Of a stretch of 44,563 nt of DNA, positions 16,167-23,715 are shown in pieces (the stretch's first letter is position 1; each line of letters starts with the position of its first letter). Source of the DNA: Amycolatopsis echigonensis. Lineage in GTDB: Bacteria > Actinomycetota > Actinomycetes > Mycobacteriales > Pseudonocardiaceae. The position numbers were made by a program, and so were the translations under genes. Location of the stretch: positions 1-44,563 of the forward strand of contig NZ_JACJHR010000075.1 of assembly GCF_014174495.1 (NCBI RefSeq), written 5' to 3'. Under the pieces are notes generated by a model. The model did not search any database. It was not told where the DNA came from and worked only from the letters and a program-made list of their open reading frames with translations.

Positions 16167-17297
16167 ATGACGACCGTCCACGGCACAGTGAAGCCGGGTT
16201 TCGAACGAGTGCGAGACGAGTTCGCCGCGGTAGCCGACGGATCCGCCCAGCTGGCGGCGTACCACCGCGGCGAGCAAGTGGTCGACCTCTGGACCGGCCA
16301 GGACATCGACGGAGACTCCCTGCTGGGTGCGTACTCCGCGTCGAAGGGGGCAGCACACCTGACCGTCGCGCTGCTGGTCCAGGACGGCGTGCTGGACCTG
16401 GATCAGCGCGTGAGCCACTACTGGCCGGAATTCGCCGCCGAAGGCAAACAAGACGTCACCCTCCGAGATCTCCTGGCGCATCGAGCCGGACTGGTCGGCT
16501 CCGACGAGGGCTTCTCGCGCGCGGACCTCGCCGACGACCGCGTCGTCGCCGAACGACTGGCCCGGCAACGCCCGTTCTGGCGGCCGGGCAGCGCGTTCGG
16601 CTACCACGCACTGGTGGTCGGCGCGCTCAGCGGCGAGGTCGTCCGTCGCGCAACCGGCCGCACTCTCCAGGAACACTTCGCCGACCGGATCCGCGATCCG
16701 TACACAGTGGACTTCTACCTCGGCCTGCCCGGCGAGCTGGAGCCGAGATTCGTGAGCACGCAACCGATGGTGGTCACTCCCGAACGACAGCTCCCGCTGC
16801 CCGCCGCGAACAGCCTGCCGGGCATCGCGTTCAACCGGCATCATCCAGAGGGCCCGGAAGTGTGGGAACTGCCGAACTTTCCGGAGGTCCGGCGGCTCGG
16901 CGCCGCGTCGTTCGGCGGCGTCGCTTCCGCCCGCGGCCTGGCCCGGATGTACGCGGCGGCGATCAGCCCGCTCGACGGCGAACCGCCGCTGCTGAAGCCG
17001 GAAATCGCCGCCGAGTTCGGGCAAATCCAGTCCATCGGGTACGACGTGGTGCTGCGCGAGCACAAAGCGTTCGGCGTCGGCTTCCATGTCGCCAGCGAGC
17101 GCTACCCGGAGCTCGGCCAAGGCAGTATCGGGCACAGCGGCGCGGGCGGTCAGCAGGCATTCGCCGACCCTCGCAACGGCATCGCGTACGGCTATACCCG
17201 CCGCCGCATCCCGTTCCCGGCCGCGGCGGCTCCGGAAAACGAACCGCTGATCAAGGCGCTGTACTCGGCGCTGCGTGCCGTCGAATCCCCACGGTGA
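16167..17297 (+). CDS. Serine hydrolase of the beta-lactamase/class C esterase family
   Basis: This 376-residue enzyme lacks a signal peptide, so it probably acts in the cytoplasm. The catalytic SxxK is S57-A-S-K60 in GAYSASKGAAH. The second motif is FGYHALVVG near residue 150, with Tyr but no Asn as in EstB-type esterases. The third is GHSGAGGQQAFADP, in place of KTG. This pattern points to an esterase or amidase, not a true beta-lactamase. The promoter is leaderless and probably TetR-controlled. The last 47 bases overlap the end of the convergent VTT gene. Confidence 0.9.
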   Translation: MTTVHGTVKPGFERVRDEFAAVADGSAQLAAYHRGEQVVDLWTGQDIDGDSLLGAYSASKGAAHLTVALLVQDGVLDLDQRVSHYWPEFAAEGKQDVTLRDLLAHRAGLVGSDEGFSRADLADDRVVAERLARQRPFWRPGSAFGYHALVVGALSGEVVRRATGRTLQEHFADRIRDPYTVDFYLGLPGELEPRFVSTQPMVVTPERQLPLPAANSLPGIAFNRHHPEGPEVWELPNFPEVRRLGAASFGGVASARGLARMYAAAISPLDGEPPLLKPEIAAEFGQIQSIGYDVVLREHKAFGVGFHVASERYPELGQGSIGHSGAGGQQAFADPRNGIAYGYTRRRIPFPAAAAPENEPLIKALYSALRAVESPR

Positions 17298-17811
17298 TCG
17301 CCGAGCCCAGCAGTACCGCGATGGTCAGCGACAGCGCGAGGCTCAGCCCGGGCTCGGTCACCAGCTGGCCGCCGGCGAAGCCGAGAAATGCGACGTACGA
17401 CGTCCACAGCAGCACACCGACCGCGGACGCGGTCAGAAACTCGGTAAACCGCCACCGCAACGAGCCGGCCAGCAGCGCGCCGACCGTCCCGCCGGAAGGC
17501 AGCCACCGCGCGACGACCAGGACCGGTCGGGGATGCCGCTGCAAGCGTCCGTCGAGCCAGGTCAGCCCGGCGGCCAGCTTGCGCCGACGGCCCAGCCGGG
17601 TCAGCACGCGGGCCCCGCCGAACCGCCCGAGCGCGTACAACGCCTGGTCGGACAGCAGGCAGCCGAGGCTGGCGACCGCGATCACGACGGCCAGCGACGT
17701 CCCGTGCTGCGCGGCGGCCACGCCCATGCCGAGCAGTGTCACCTCGGTGGGCAACAGCGGCACCAGCGAGACGACGAACAACACCATCAGTCCAGCCGTC
17801 GTAGCGTTCAT
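17251..17811 (-). CDS. DedA-like VTT-domain membrane protein
   Basis: This protein of about 186 residues has five to six hydrophobic segments. It shows DedA-like motifs: LVPLLPTEVTLLG at the start, LGCLLSDQALYALGRFGG in the re-entrant region, and the VARWLPSGGTVGALLAGSLR arginine segment. ATG at 17811 has GAGGAAGG five bases upstream; a GTG at 17841 in frame has none. It is distinct from the DedA gene at 12946 and more divergent. Its 3' end overlaps the convergent serine hydrolase gene by 47 bases, so both C-termini are encoded on opposite strands of the same DNA. Confidence 0.8.
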   Translation of the reverse strand: MNATTAGLMVLFVVSLVPLLPTEVTLLGMGVAAAQHGTSLAVVIAVASLGCLLSDQALYALGRFGGARVLTRLGRRRKLAAGLTWLDGRLQRHPRPVLVVARWLPSGGTVGALLAGSLRWRFTEFLTASAVGVLLWTSYVAFLGFAGGQLVTEPGLSLALSLTIAVLLGSAITVGIRRHAAPSTAP

Positions 17812-17825
17812 CCCGACCTTCCTCC

Positions 17826-17858
17826 CCTCCACTGCCCGCACCGGAGTGGCTTCGCCAC
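17826..17858. repeat. 33-base dispersed repeat, copy 1
   Basis: It matches 36902-36934 at about 30 of 33 positions, including an identical 17-base core CGGAGTGGCTTCGCCAC. The core contains a small GTGGCTTCGCCAC hairpin (GTGG/CCAC around a TTCG-type loop). It lies upstream of both the VTT gene and the SDR gene. Confidence 0.6.
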
Positions 17859-18019
17859 CGGCACTTATATGAAACCGCCGCGCCAGCCCGGATGAGTCCC
17901 AATCATCGGCACTTCACAGCAAGGCACAGCCTGGTCATAGATTTCCCGGTACCCGGACAGAGGATGTCAGGGTTCGCACGCACGCTGGTGGTCCACCGAC
18001 AGAAAAGGGGACGAACCGA

Positions 18020-18937
18020 ATGAGCGGGGAACTGGCCGGCAAGGTCGCGCTCGTGGCGGGCGGCACGCGCGGGGCGAGCCGGGCGATCGCGGTCGAGCTG
18101 GGCCGGGCCGGGGCGTACGTGTACGTCACCGGTCGCACAACGCGAGCCGGACGGTCCGAAGTGGATCGTCCGGAGACCATTGAGGACACTCTGGAGCGGA
18201 TCGAAGCCGCGGGAGGCAAGGGAATCGCGCTGCGGGTCGACCACCTGGTGAGCGACGAGGTCGCCGCGCTCGCCCAGCGGATCGACACCGAGCACGGCGG
18301 GCTCGACATCCTGGTCGACGGCATCTGGGGCGGCGACCGCTACCTGGAGTGGGGCAAACCGGTCTGGGAGCACTCGCTGGACGCCAGCCTGCGGATGATG
18401 CGGCTGTCCCTCGACGCCCACCTGATCACCAGCCACCACCTGTTTCCGCTGGTGATCCGCCGTCCGGGCGGGCTGGTGATCGAGCTGACCGACGGCACCG
18501 CCGAGTACAACCGGAAGTACCGCGAGGGCACGTCGCTGCCGTACTACCTGGCCAAGGCGGCGATCAACGTCCTGGCCGTCGGCGAAGCAGCCGAGCTGAA
18601 AGCGCACGACTGCACCGCGATCGCGTTCACGCCGGGGTGGCTGCGGTCGGAAGCGATGCTGGAGATCTTCGAGGTCACCGAGGAAAACTGGCGGGACGCG
18701 ACCGTCCGCGAGCCGCACTTCGTGATCTCGGAATCCCCGACGTTCTCCGGCCGCACGGTCGTCGCGCTCGCCGCCGACCCGGACCGGCACCGCTGGACCG
18801 GCCAGACCGTTTCCAGCGGACAGCTGGCGAAGGTCTACGAGATCGACGACGTGGACGGCAGCCGTCCGGACGCGTGGCGATACATCGAAGAGGTCCAGGA
18901 ACCCGGAAAGCCCGCCGACGCCACCGGCTACCGCTGA
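18020..18937 (+). CDS. SDR family oxidoreductase
   Basis: This 305-residue NAD(P)-dependent short-chain dehydrogenase has a slightly altered cofactor loop, VALVAGGTRGASRAIA (residues 10-25, TGxxxGIG type). TGRTT follows and points to NADP. The catalytic pair is YYLAK near residues 174-178. A longer C-terminal part than usual (TFSGRTVVALAADPDRHRWTG) is typical of a group annotated only as SDR oxidoreductases, so the substrate is unknown. AAAAGGGG lies about 8 bases before ATG 18020. The gene ends 9 bases before a bidirectional hairpin. Confidence 0.92.
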   Translation: MSGELAGKVALVAGGTRGASRAIAVELGRAGAYVYVTGRTTRAGRSEVDRPETIEDTLERIEAAGGKGIALRVDHLVSDEVAALAQRIDTEHGGLDILVDGIWGGDRYLEWGKPVWEHSLDASLRMMRLSLDAHLITSHHLFPLVIRRPGGLVIELTDGTAEYNRKYREGTSLPYYLAKAAINVLAVGEAAELKAHDCTAIAFTPGWLRSEAMLEIFEVTEENWRDATVREPHFVISESPTFSGRTVVALAADPDRHRWTGQTVSSGQLAKVYEIDDVDGSRPDAWRYIEEVQEPGKPADATGYR

Positions 18938-18946
18938 TGCCTACGT

Positions 18947-18999
18947 TCCGTGAAGGACTCCTTGAGGGAATCAGACTCCTTCAAGGAGCCCTTCACGGA
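18947..18999. terminator. Long hairpin, copy B of the dispersed palindrome family
   Basis: TCCGTGAAGGACTCCTTGA (18947-18965) pairs with 18981-18999 with one mismatch across a 15-base loop. The right arm contains the stop codon of the convergent WYL gene (18993-18995), so the element forms the last codons of that gene as well as a terminator for the SDR gene. Confidence 0.8.
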
Positions 19000-19961
19000 C
19001 GGTTGCGATCGGCGAGGGTTTTGCCGAATTCCGCGACCGCGGCGCGGATCTCCGGCGGGGTCAGCACCTCGACGCCGGGGCCGAGGGAAACCAGCTGTCC
19101 GACGGCGACTTCCTTGCCCTCCATGGCGAACTCGGCCTCGGCCCACCCGTCGTCGTCCTTCGGGCCGAGCGACACGAGCACCTCGTTCACGTGCTCCGGC
19201 CCGAAAACCCGCCGCAACGCACCCGCCGCGGACCGGTCGAGACGGGCCGTCACCTTCAACGGCAGCGGCATCTTCTCGAACTCCGCCGACGACGTGCGCC
19301 ACCAATCCGCGAGCGAGAATTCTTCCGGCCGGGCGAAGGTTTCACCGGTTTCGGCGACCGCCTCCAACCGGGAAACGCGATACGTCCGCAGGTCGGCGTC
19401 GACCCGCGCCACCAGGTACCAAACCCCGGCTTTCAGCACGAGACCCAGCGGATCGAGCGTCCGCCGGGTCACCTTGTCGCGCCGCCGATAGCGCACGTCC
19501 AGCCGCCGCTGGGTCCACACCGCCTTCGCGACCGCGGGCAGCGCGGCCGCGTCATCCGGCGAGGTGAACCAGGCTGAGGCGTCGAGATGGAACCGGCCGG
19601 CGACCGTCCGGGCCTGTTCCTGCAGCTCAGCGGGCATGCTCGCGGACACTTTCGCGTGCGCCGCGGCCACCGCGGTGCCGAGGCCGAGCCCGGCTAGCGC
19701 GTCCGGCACGTCGAGGGCCAGCAGCGCGACGGCCTCACGCGAGGTGAGGCCGTCGAGCCGCGAACGCCAGCCGTCGACCAGCCGGATGCCGCCGTACCGC
19801 CCTGGTTCGCTCCAGAGCGGCACGCCGGCTTCGCGCAACGCGGCGAGATCCCGCCGCAGCGTCCGCTCGGTCACGCCCAGTTCGTCCGCCAGCTCCCCGA
19901 CGGTGCCCGCGCGTTTGCGGTGCAGGGTGAAGAGCAGCGCGACCAGGCGCTCGGCTCGCAT
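18993..19961 (-). CDS. WYL-domain HTH transcriptional regulator (YafY/PafC-like)
   Basis: This 322-residue protein has an N-terminal winged HTH (residues 1-55, MRAERLVALLFTLHRKRAGT then VTERTLRRDLAALREAG). SEPGRYGGIRLVDGW follows, and a WYL ligand-binding domain from about residue 140 (RRDKVTRRTLDPLGLVLKAGVWYLVAR), then a C-terminal WCX-like domain. WYL proteins sense nucleic acids or small ligands and act as activators or repressors. It begins 19 bases after the leuA stop on the same strand and may be partly co-transcribed with leuA. Its final codons lie in a repeat hairpin. Confidence 0.92.
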   Translation of the reverse strand: MRAERLVALLFTLHRKRAGTVGELADELGVTERTLRRDLAALREAGVPLWSEPGRYGGIRLVDGWRSRLDGLTSREAVALLALDVPDALAGLGLGTAVAAAHAKVSASMPAELQEQARTVAGRFHLDASAWFTSPDDAAALPAVAKAVWTQRRLDVRYRRRDKVTRRTLDPLGLVLKAGVWYLVARVDADLRTYRVSRLEAVAETGETFARPEEFSLADWWRTSSAEFEKMPLPLKVTARLDRSAAGALRRVFGPEHVNEVLVSLGPKDDDGWAEAEFAMEGKEVAVGQLVSLGPGVEVLTPPEIRAAVAEFGKTLADRNRP

Positions 19962-19980
19962 CCGGCTGGGTCAGGCCACG

Positions 19981-21765
19981 TCAGCGGTTGGCCCGGTTGA
20001 CCGCGCTTACTACCGCACGCAGCGAGGCGGTGACGATCGACGGGTCGACGCCGATGCCCCAGAACACGCGGTCGGAGATCGCGCATTCGATGTAGGACGC
20101 GGCGCGCGAGTCGTCGCCCGGGCTCAGCGTGTGCTCGCTGTAGTCCAGGAGCCGCAGGTCATAGCCCACAGTGGACAGTGCGTCGAAGAACGCGGCGATC
20201 GGCCCGTTGCCGCGGCCGGTGATCTCGTGCTCGTCGCCCTCGACCTTCACCGTGGCCTCGAGGTCGTACTCGCCGCCGCCGTTGTCGGTGACCCGCTGCT
20301 TGATCAGCTCCAGCGGGGTCTTCGACTCCAGGTACTCGGCCGAGAACGCGCGCCACATGGTGGCCGGGTCGACCTCGCCGCCCTCAGTGTCGGTGTAGGC
20401 CTGGATGACCTTCGAGAACTCGATCTGCAGCCGGCGCGGCAGGTCCAGCTGGTGCTCGGCCTTCATGATGTAGGCGACGCCGCCCTTGCCGGACTGCGAG
20501 TTCACCCGGATCACGGCCTCGTAGGTGCGGCCGACGTCCTTCGGGTCGATCGGCAGGTACGGGACCTCCCACGGGTGCTCGTCGACCGGGACGCCCTTCT
20601 TGTCCGCGGCGTCCTTCATCGCGTCGAGGCCCTTGTTGATCGCGTCCTGGTGACTGCCGGAGAAGGCGGTGAACACCAGGTCGCCGCCCCACGGCGAGCG
20701 TTCCGGGACCGGCAGCTGGTTGCAGTACTCGACGGTCCGCTTGATCTCGTCCATGTCCGAGAAGTCGATCTGCGGGTCGATGCCCTGGCTGTAGAGGTTC
20801 ATGCCCAGCGCGACCAGGTCGACGTTGCCGGTGCGCTCGCCGTTGCCGAACAGGCAGCCCTCGATCCGGTCCGCGCCGGCCTGGTAGCCCAGTTCGGCGG
20901 CGGCGATGCCGGTGCCGCGGTCGTTGTGCGGGTGCAGCGACAGGATCACCGAATCGCGGCGCTCCAGGTTGCGGCTCATCCACTCGATCGAGTCGGCGTA
21001 GACGTTCGGCGTCGCCATCTCGACGGTCGCCGGCAGGTTCAGGATGACCGGCTTCTGCGGGGTCGGCTGCCAGATCTCGGTGACCGCGTTGCACACCTCG
21101 AGCGCGTACGACAGCTCGGTGCCGGTGTAGGACTCGGGCGAGTACTGGAAGCGGAACTCGGTGTCGGGCTGCTTCGCCGCCAGCTCGACGACCATTTCCG
21201 CGGCCGAGGTGGCGATCTTCTTGATGCCCTCGCGCTCCTCGCGGAACACGACGCGGCGCTGCAGGATCGACGTCGAGTTGTAAATGTGGACGATCGCCCG
21301 CGGCGCGCCCTCGAGCGCCTGGAAGGTGCGCTCGATCAGCTCGGGACGGCACTGGGTCAGCACCTGGATGTGCACGTCGTCGGGGATCGCGCCCTCTTCG
21401 ATGATCTCGCGGACGAAGTCGAAGTCGGTCTGCGAAGCGGCCGGGAAGCCGACCTCGATCTCCTTGTAGCCCATGCGGACCAGCAGGTCGAAGAACTTGC
21501 GCTTGCGCGCGGGCGACATCGGGTCGATCAGCGCCTGGTTGCCGTCGCGCAGGTCGACCGCACACCACAGCGGCGCGCGCTCGATGCGCTTGTCCGGCCA
21601 GGTGCGGTCGGGTACCTCGATGTTCTCGACGACGTCGTACCAGGGACGGTACCGGTGAACCGGCATGGACGTGCCGCGCTGCGGGTTCCACGAGGGCTGT
21701 CCGGCGGGCGCGGGACGAGAGGGCGTGCGCAGACGGGAGTTAGAGGTGCGGGGGTCGGTGCTCAT
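19981..21765 (-). CDS. leuA: 2-isopropylmalate synthase (leucine biosynthesis)
   Basis: This 594-residue LeuA condenses acetyl-CoA with 2-oxoisovalerate, the first committed step of leucine synthesis. It is the long actinobacterial form (LeuA type 2). It has an N-terminal extension (HRYRPWYDVVENIEVPDRTWP), the catalytic barrel with VDLRDGNQALIDPMS and LSLHPHNDRGTG (metal-binding His pair), and the C-terminal allosteric LeuA dimerisation domain (ESKTPLELIKQRV, GRGNGPIAAFFDAL) that gives leucine feedback inhibition. The start is ATG 21765 with AGGAG about 11 bases upstream. A structured leader precedes it. Confidence 0.97.
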   Translation of the reverse strand: MSTDPRTSNSRLRTPSRPAPAGQPSWNPQRGTSMPVHRYRPWYDVVENIEVPDRTWPDKRIERAPLWCAVDLRDGNQALIDPMSPARKRKFFDLLVRMGYKEIEVGFPAASQTDFDFVREIIEEGAIPDDVHIQVLTQCRPELIERTFQALEGAPRAIVHIYNSTSILQRRVVFREEREGIKKIATSAAEMVVELAAKQPDTEFRFQYSPESYTGTELSYALEVCNAVTEIWQPTPQKPVILNLPATVEMATPNVYADSIEWMSRNLERRDSVILSLHPHNDRGTGIAAAELGYQAGADRIEGCLFGNGERTGNVDLVALGMNLYSQGIDPQIDFSDMDEIKRTVEYCNQLPVPERSPWGGDLVFTAFSGSHQDAINKGLDAMKDAADKKGVPVDEHPWEVPYLPIDPKDVGRTYEAVIRVNSQSGKGGVAYIMKAEHQLDLPRRLQIEFSKVIQAYTDTEGGEVDPATMWRAFSAEYLESKTPLELIKQRVTDNGGGEYDLEATVKVEGDEHEITGRGNGPIAAFFDALSTVGYDLRLLDYSEHTLSPGDDSRAASYIECAISDRVFWGIGVDPSIVTASLRAVVSAVNRANR

Positions 21766-21960
21766 CGCGGGAAAATCTCCTGAAGGGATCGGTGCGGACG
21801 ACCGGCACCACAAAGCCCCGCGACGAGGAGCCGGTCAGATCAGGCCCCGTCGCGGCAGCGAAGCAGGAGTTCACGCGCCACGGGGTCACTGTAACCACCC
21901 GCCGCGCCGCTTGGGAAGCCGCCCGTCGCGATCGAACTGTTACGTCTGGTGGCTGATACC
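21766..21960 (-). promoter_or_regulatory. Structured leuA 5' leader (candidate LEU-type element)
   Basis: Reading on the minus strand, CCGCGACG (21855-21848) pairs with CGTCGCGG (21825-21818), with further partial pairing inside. The hairpin is followed by a GGCTTTGTGG stretch about 35-50 bases before the leuA start. A conserved pseudoknot called the LEU element has been reported upstream of leuA in most Actinobacteria. This leader is in the right place, but I did not resolve a pseudoknot here. Confidence 0.5.
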
Positions 21961-22009
21961 TGTTACTAGCGGGTAGCGGGCCGCGAGACGACGTGCCAGA
22001 CTGCCCGGC

Positions 22010-22384
22010 ATGGGCGAGCACGCGGAACAAGCACAGGAAACCGAGGCGAAGGCGCGTCCCCAGCGCACCCCGGTGGACTGGCGGCGCACCCGGGAACGCG
22101 CGGTGTCCTTTCTCGCGTCACTCGTGCGCTGGGCCGGACTGCTGTTCGCCGCGGTTCTGGTGCTGCACGTGATTTTCGTCATTGGCGAGGCCAACCAGGG
22201 CAACGGCATCGTCTCGTTCGTCCGCAACTGGGCCGACGGCCTGTCGCTCGGCTTCAAGGACCTGTTCACCCCGAGCGACGCGAAACTGCGAGTGCTGGTG
22301 AACTACGGCATCGCGGCGGTGTTCTGGCTGATCGTGTCCGGGATCTTGGCGAAGATCATCCGCCGCGTCGGGGGAGCCGGCTGA
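22010..22384 (+). CDS. Conserved small two-helix membrane protein, unknown function
   Basis: This 124-residue protein has a charged cytoplasmic N-terminus (residues 1-32, rich in Glu, Lys and Arg). Two membrane helices lie at about 35-58 (SLVRWAGLLFAAVLVLHVIFVI) and 98-117, separated by a loop with NGIVSFVRNWADGLSLGFKDLF. I recognise no named family, but similar proteins sit beside leuA in related actinomycetes as far as I recall. It is divergent from leuA. Codon use is typical of the window. Confidence 0.8.
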   Translation: MGEHAEQAQETEAKARPQRTPVDWRRTRERAVSFLASLVRWAGLLFAAVLVLHVIFVIGEANQGNGIVSFVRNWADGLSLGFKDLFTPSDAKLRVLVNYGIAAVFWLIVSGILAKIIRRVGGAG

Positions 22385-22388
22385 CCGA

Positions 22389-23564
22389 TCAGTTTTCGGC
22401 CAGTTCGTCGAACACCCGGTCGCAGATGTACTGGCGTCCGTAGTTCCCACCGGTGATCTCACGCAGGAAGCCAGCTTCCTCGAGCTTCTTGATCGCGCTG
22501 CTCGCGGTGGGGTAGGACACGCCGAGATTGTTCTGCACCTCCGGAATCGTCATCATCGGGTAGCCGATGATGGTCACCGCGAGGTCTTGGACCGCACCTC
22601 GTGCGCCGAGGCCGCGCATCGTGTCGATTACTTCCTGGGAGAAGGCGGTCAGCCTGCCGATGGTGTTGCCCGCAGCGAGCGCACGGGCTTTGACAGCTTC
22701 GGCGAAAAACCGCACCCAGGGATCGAAGTCGCCTGTCTTACTGGTGTTCAGCAGGTGGTCGATGTAGTCCTCCCTGCGCGGTTCAAGCCAGGACGACAGG
22801 TTCAGCACCGGGTACTTGAGGATCTTCTCCTCGATCAACTGCAACGTGATGATCAGCCGTCCGATCCGGCCGTTTCCGTCGCTGAACGGATGCAGGGTTT
22901 CGAACTGGTAGTGGCCGAGCGCCAGTTTCACCAGTACCGGCAGTTCCTGCTCGGCGTTGATCCACTTTTCCCATGCGCTCACTCCGTCTCGGAGCGTGTC
23001 GCCGTTCGGGGGCGGGACGAAACGCGACTGTTCGATCCCGCGTCCGCGATCGCCGATGCAGACCAGGCGTTCGCGGAGCCGACCCGCGTCGTAGGTGTCG
23101 CCACGCGTTCCGGCGACGAGGATCTGCTGGAGCTTCGAGACCACCTTCAGGCAGATGGGCAGCTTGCTGATGAGATCCAGGCCCTCGAACGCGGCCTTGA
23201 CGTAGTTCTGGATCTCCCGGATCTCCGCGGTGGCTGGCTCCCCGCTGGCCTGCTGTGCCTGGAGCACGTCGGCGTAGGGGGCGAAGGTGCCTTCCAGCGC
23301 GGAAGTGCTGATCGCTTCCCGAGTCAGAGAGGGGCGGACCAACAGTCCGGGGTTGGGCAGCTGATCGGTCAGCGCGTCCAGTGCGCCGAGCGCCCGATCG
23401 GCTTCGCTGAGCAGTTTGTACGTTCCGGCGGTGAGAGCGACCTCGCTGGGAAGCGGGTCAGGTACGAACGCGAAGTGACTGTACGGTTGTTTGGTGCGGC
23501 CGTCAGTGCCGGTTACGGGTACGAGGTGTCCGATCGACGACCGACGGAAGGTCTCTATCTCCAC
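22389..23564 (-). CDS. Fic family AMPylase-type protein with C-terminal winged helix
   Basis: This 391-residue protein carries a complete Fic motif, HPFSDGNGRIGR (225-236). It should therefore be able to transfer AMP (or another nucleotide part) from a nucleotide to a hydroxyl side chain. An inhibitory motif of the class II type, T-S-A-L-E91-G92 (87-92), lies upstream in the Fic_N region, so the enzyme is probably self-inhibited. After about residue 310 comes a winged helix (MMTIPEVQNNLGVSYPTASSAIKKLEEAGFL), suggesting DNA binding and autoregulation. Its GTG start is two bases from a perfect palindrome. The gene uses more A/T third positions than its neighbours and no toxin-antitoxin partner is adjacent; it may be a mobile acquisition. 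Confidence 0.93.
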   Translation of the reverse strand: MEIETFRRSSIGHLVPVTGTDGRTKQPYSHFAFVPDPLPSEVALTAGTYKLLSEADRALGALDALTDQLPNPGLLVRPSLTREAISTSALEGTFAPYADVLQAQQASGEPATAEIREIQNYVKAAFEGLDLISKLPICLKVVSKLQQILVAGTRGDTYDAGRLRERLVCIGDRGRGIEQSRFVPPPNGDTLRDGVSAWEKWINAEQELPVLVKLALGHYQFETLHPFSDGNGRIGRLIITLQLIEEKILKYPVLNLSSWLEPRREDYIDHLLNTSKTGDFDPWVRFFAEAVKARALAAGNTIGRLTAFSQEVIDTMRGLGARGAVQDLAVTIIGYPMMTIPEVQNNLGVSYPTASSAIKKLEEAGFLREITGGNYGRQYICDRVFDELAEN

Positions 23565-23566
23565 TT

Positions 23567-23592
23567 TTAAAGGTTATCAGCTAAACCTTTAA
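23567..23592 (-). promoter_or_regulatory. Perfect 9-bp palindrome at the Fic gene start
   Basis: TTAAAGGTT (23567-23575) and AACCTTTAA (23584-23592) are exact inverted copies, 8 bases apart. They end two bases before the GTG start (complement of 23562-23564). On the Fic strand a TGATAACCT sequence inside the site could be the -10. This is the AT-richest spot of the neighbourhood. It is most simply an operator for the Fic protein's own winged helix; that is inference. Confidence 0.7.
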
Positions 23593-23613
23593 TTCTAGTG
23601 GCGGCATCCCAAG

Positions 23614-23635
23614 TTCCTTGAATTCTGTCAAGGAA
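23614..23635. repeat. 8-bp hairpin plus CCTTGAATTC direct repeat
   Basis: TTCCTTGA (23614-23621) pairs with TCAAGGAA (23628-23635) around ATTCTG. The sequence CCTTGAATTC of its left arm and loop recurs at 23657-23666. It lies between the Fic promoter and the 3' end of the lipoprotein gene, and may terminate the lipoprotein transcript, which runs leftward. Confidence 0.5.
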
Positions 23636-23715
23636 AATGCAAGGAACCCGCCGATGCCTTGAATTCACTGGGTCCCGGGGCCCTGGTGCCTGACCAGAGC
23701 TCCGGGCCTGAGATC

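Noticed and set aside
16167..17297. True class C beta-lactamase
   Set aside because: The second motif lacks Asn (YHA), the KTG is replaced by HSG, and there is no signal peptide, so an esterase-type enzyme is more likely.
22389..23564. Fic toxin of a two-gene toxin-antitoxin pair
   Set aside because: The inhibitory motif is inside the same protein and no small antitoxin gene lies before or after it.
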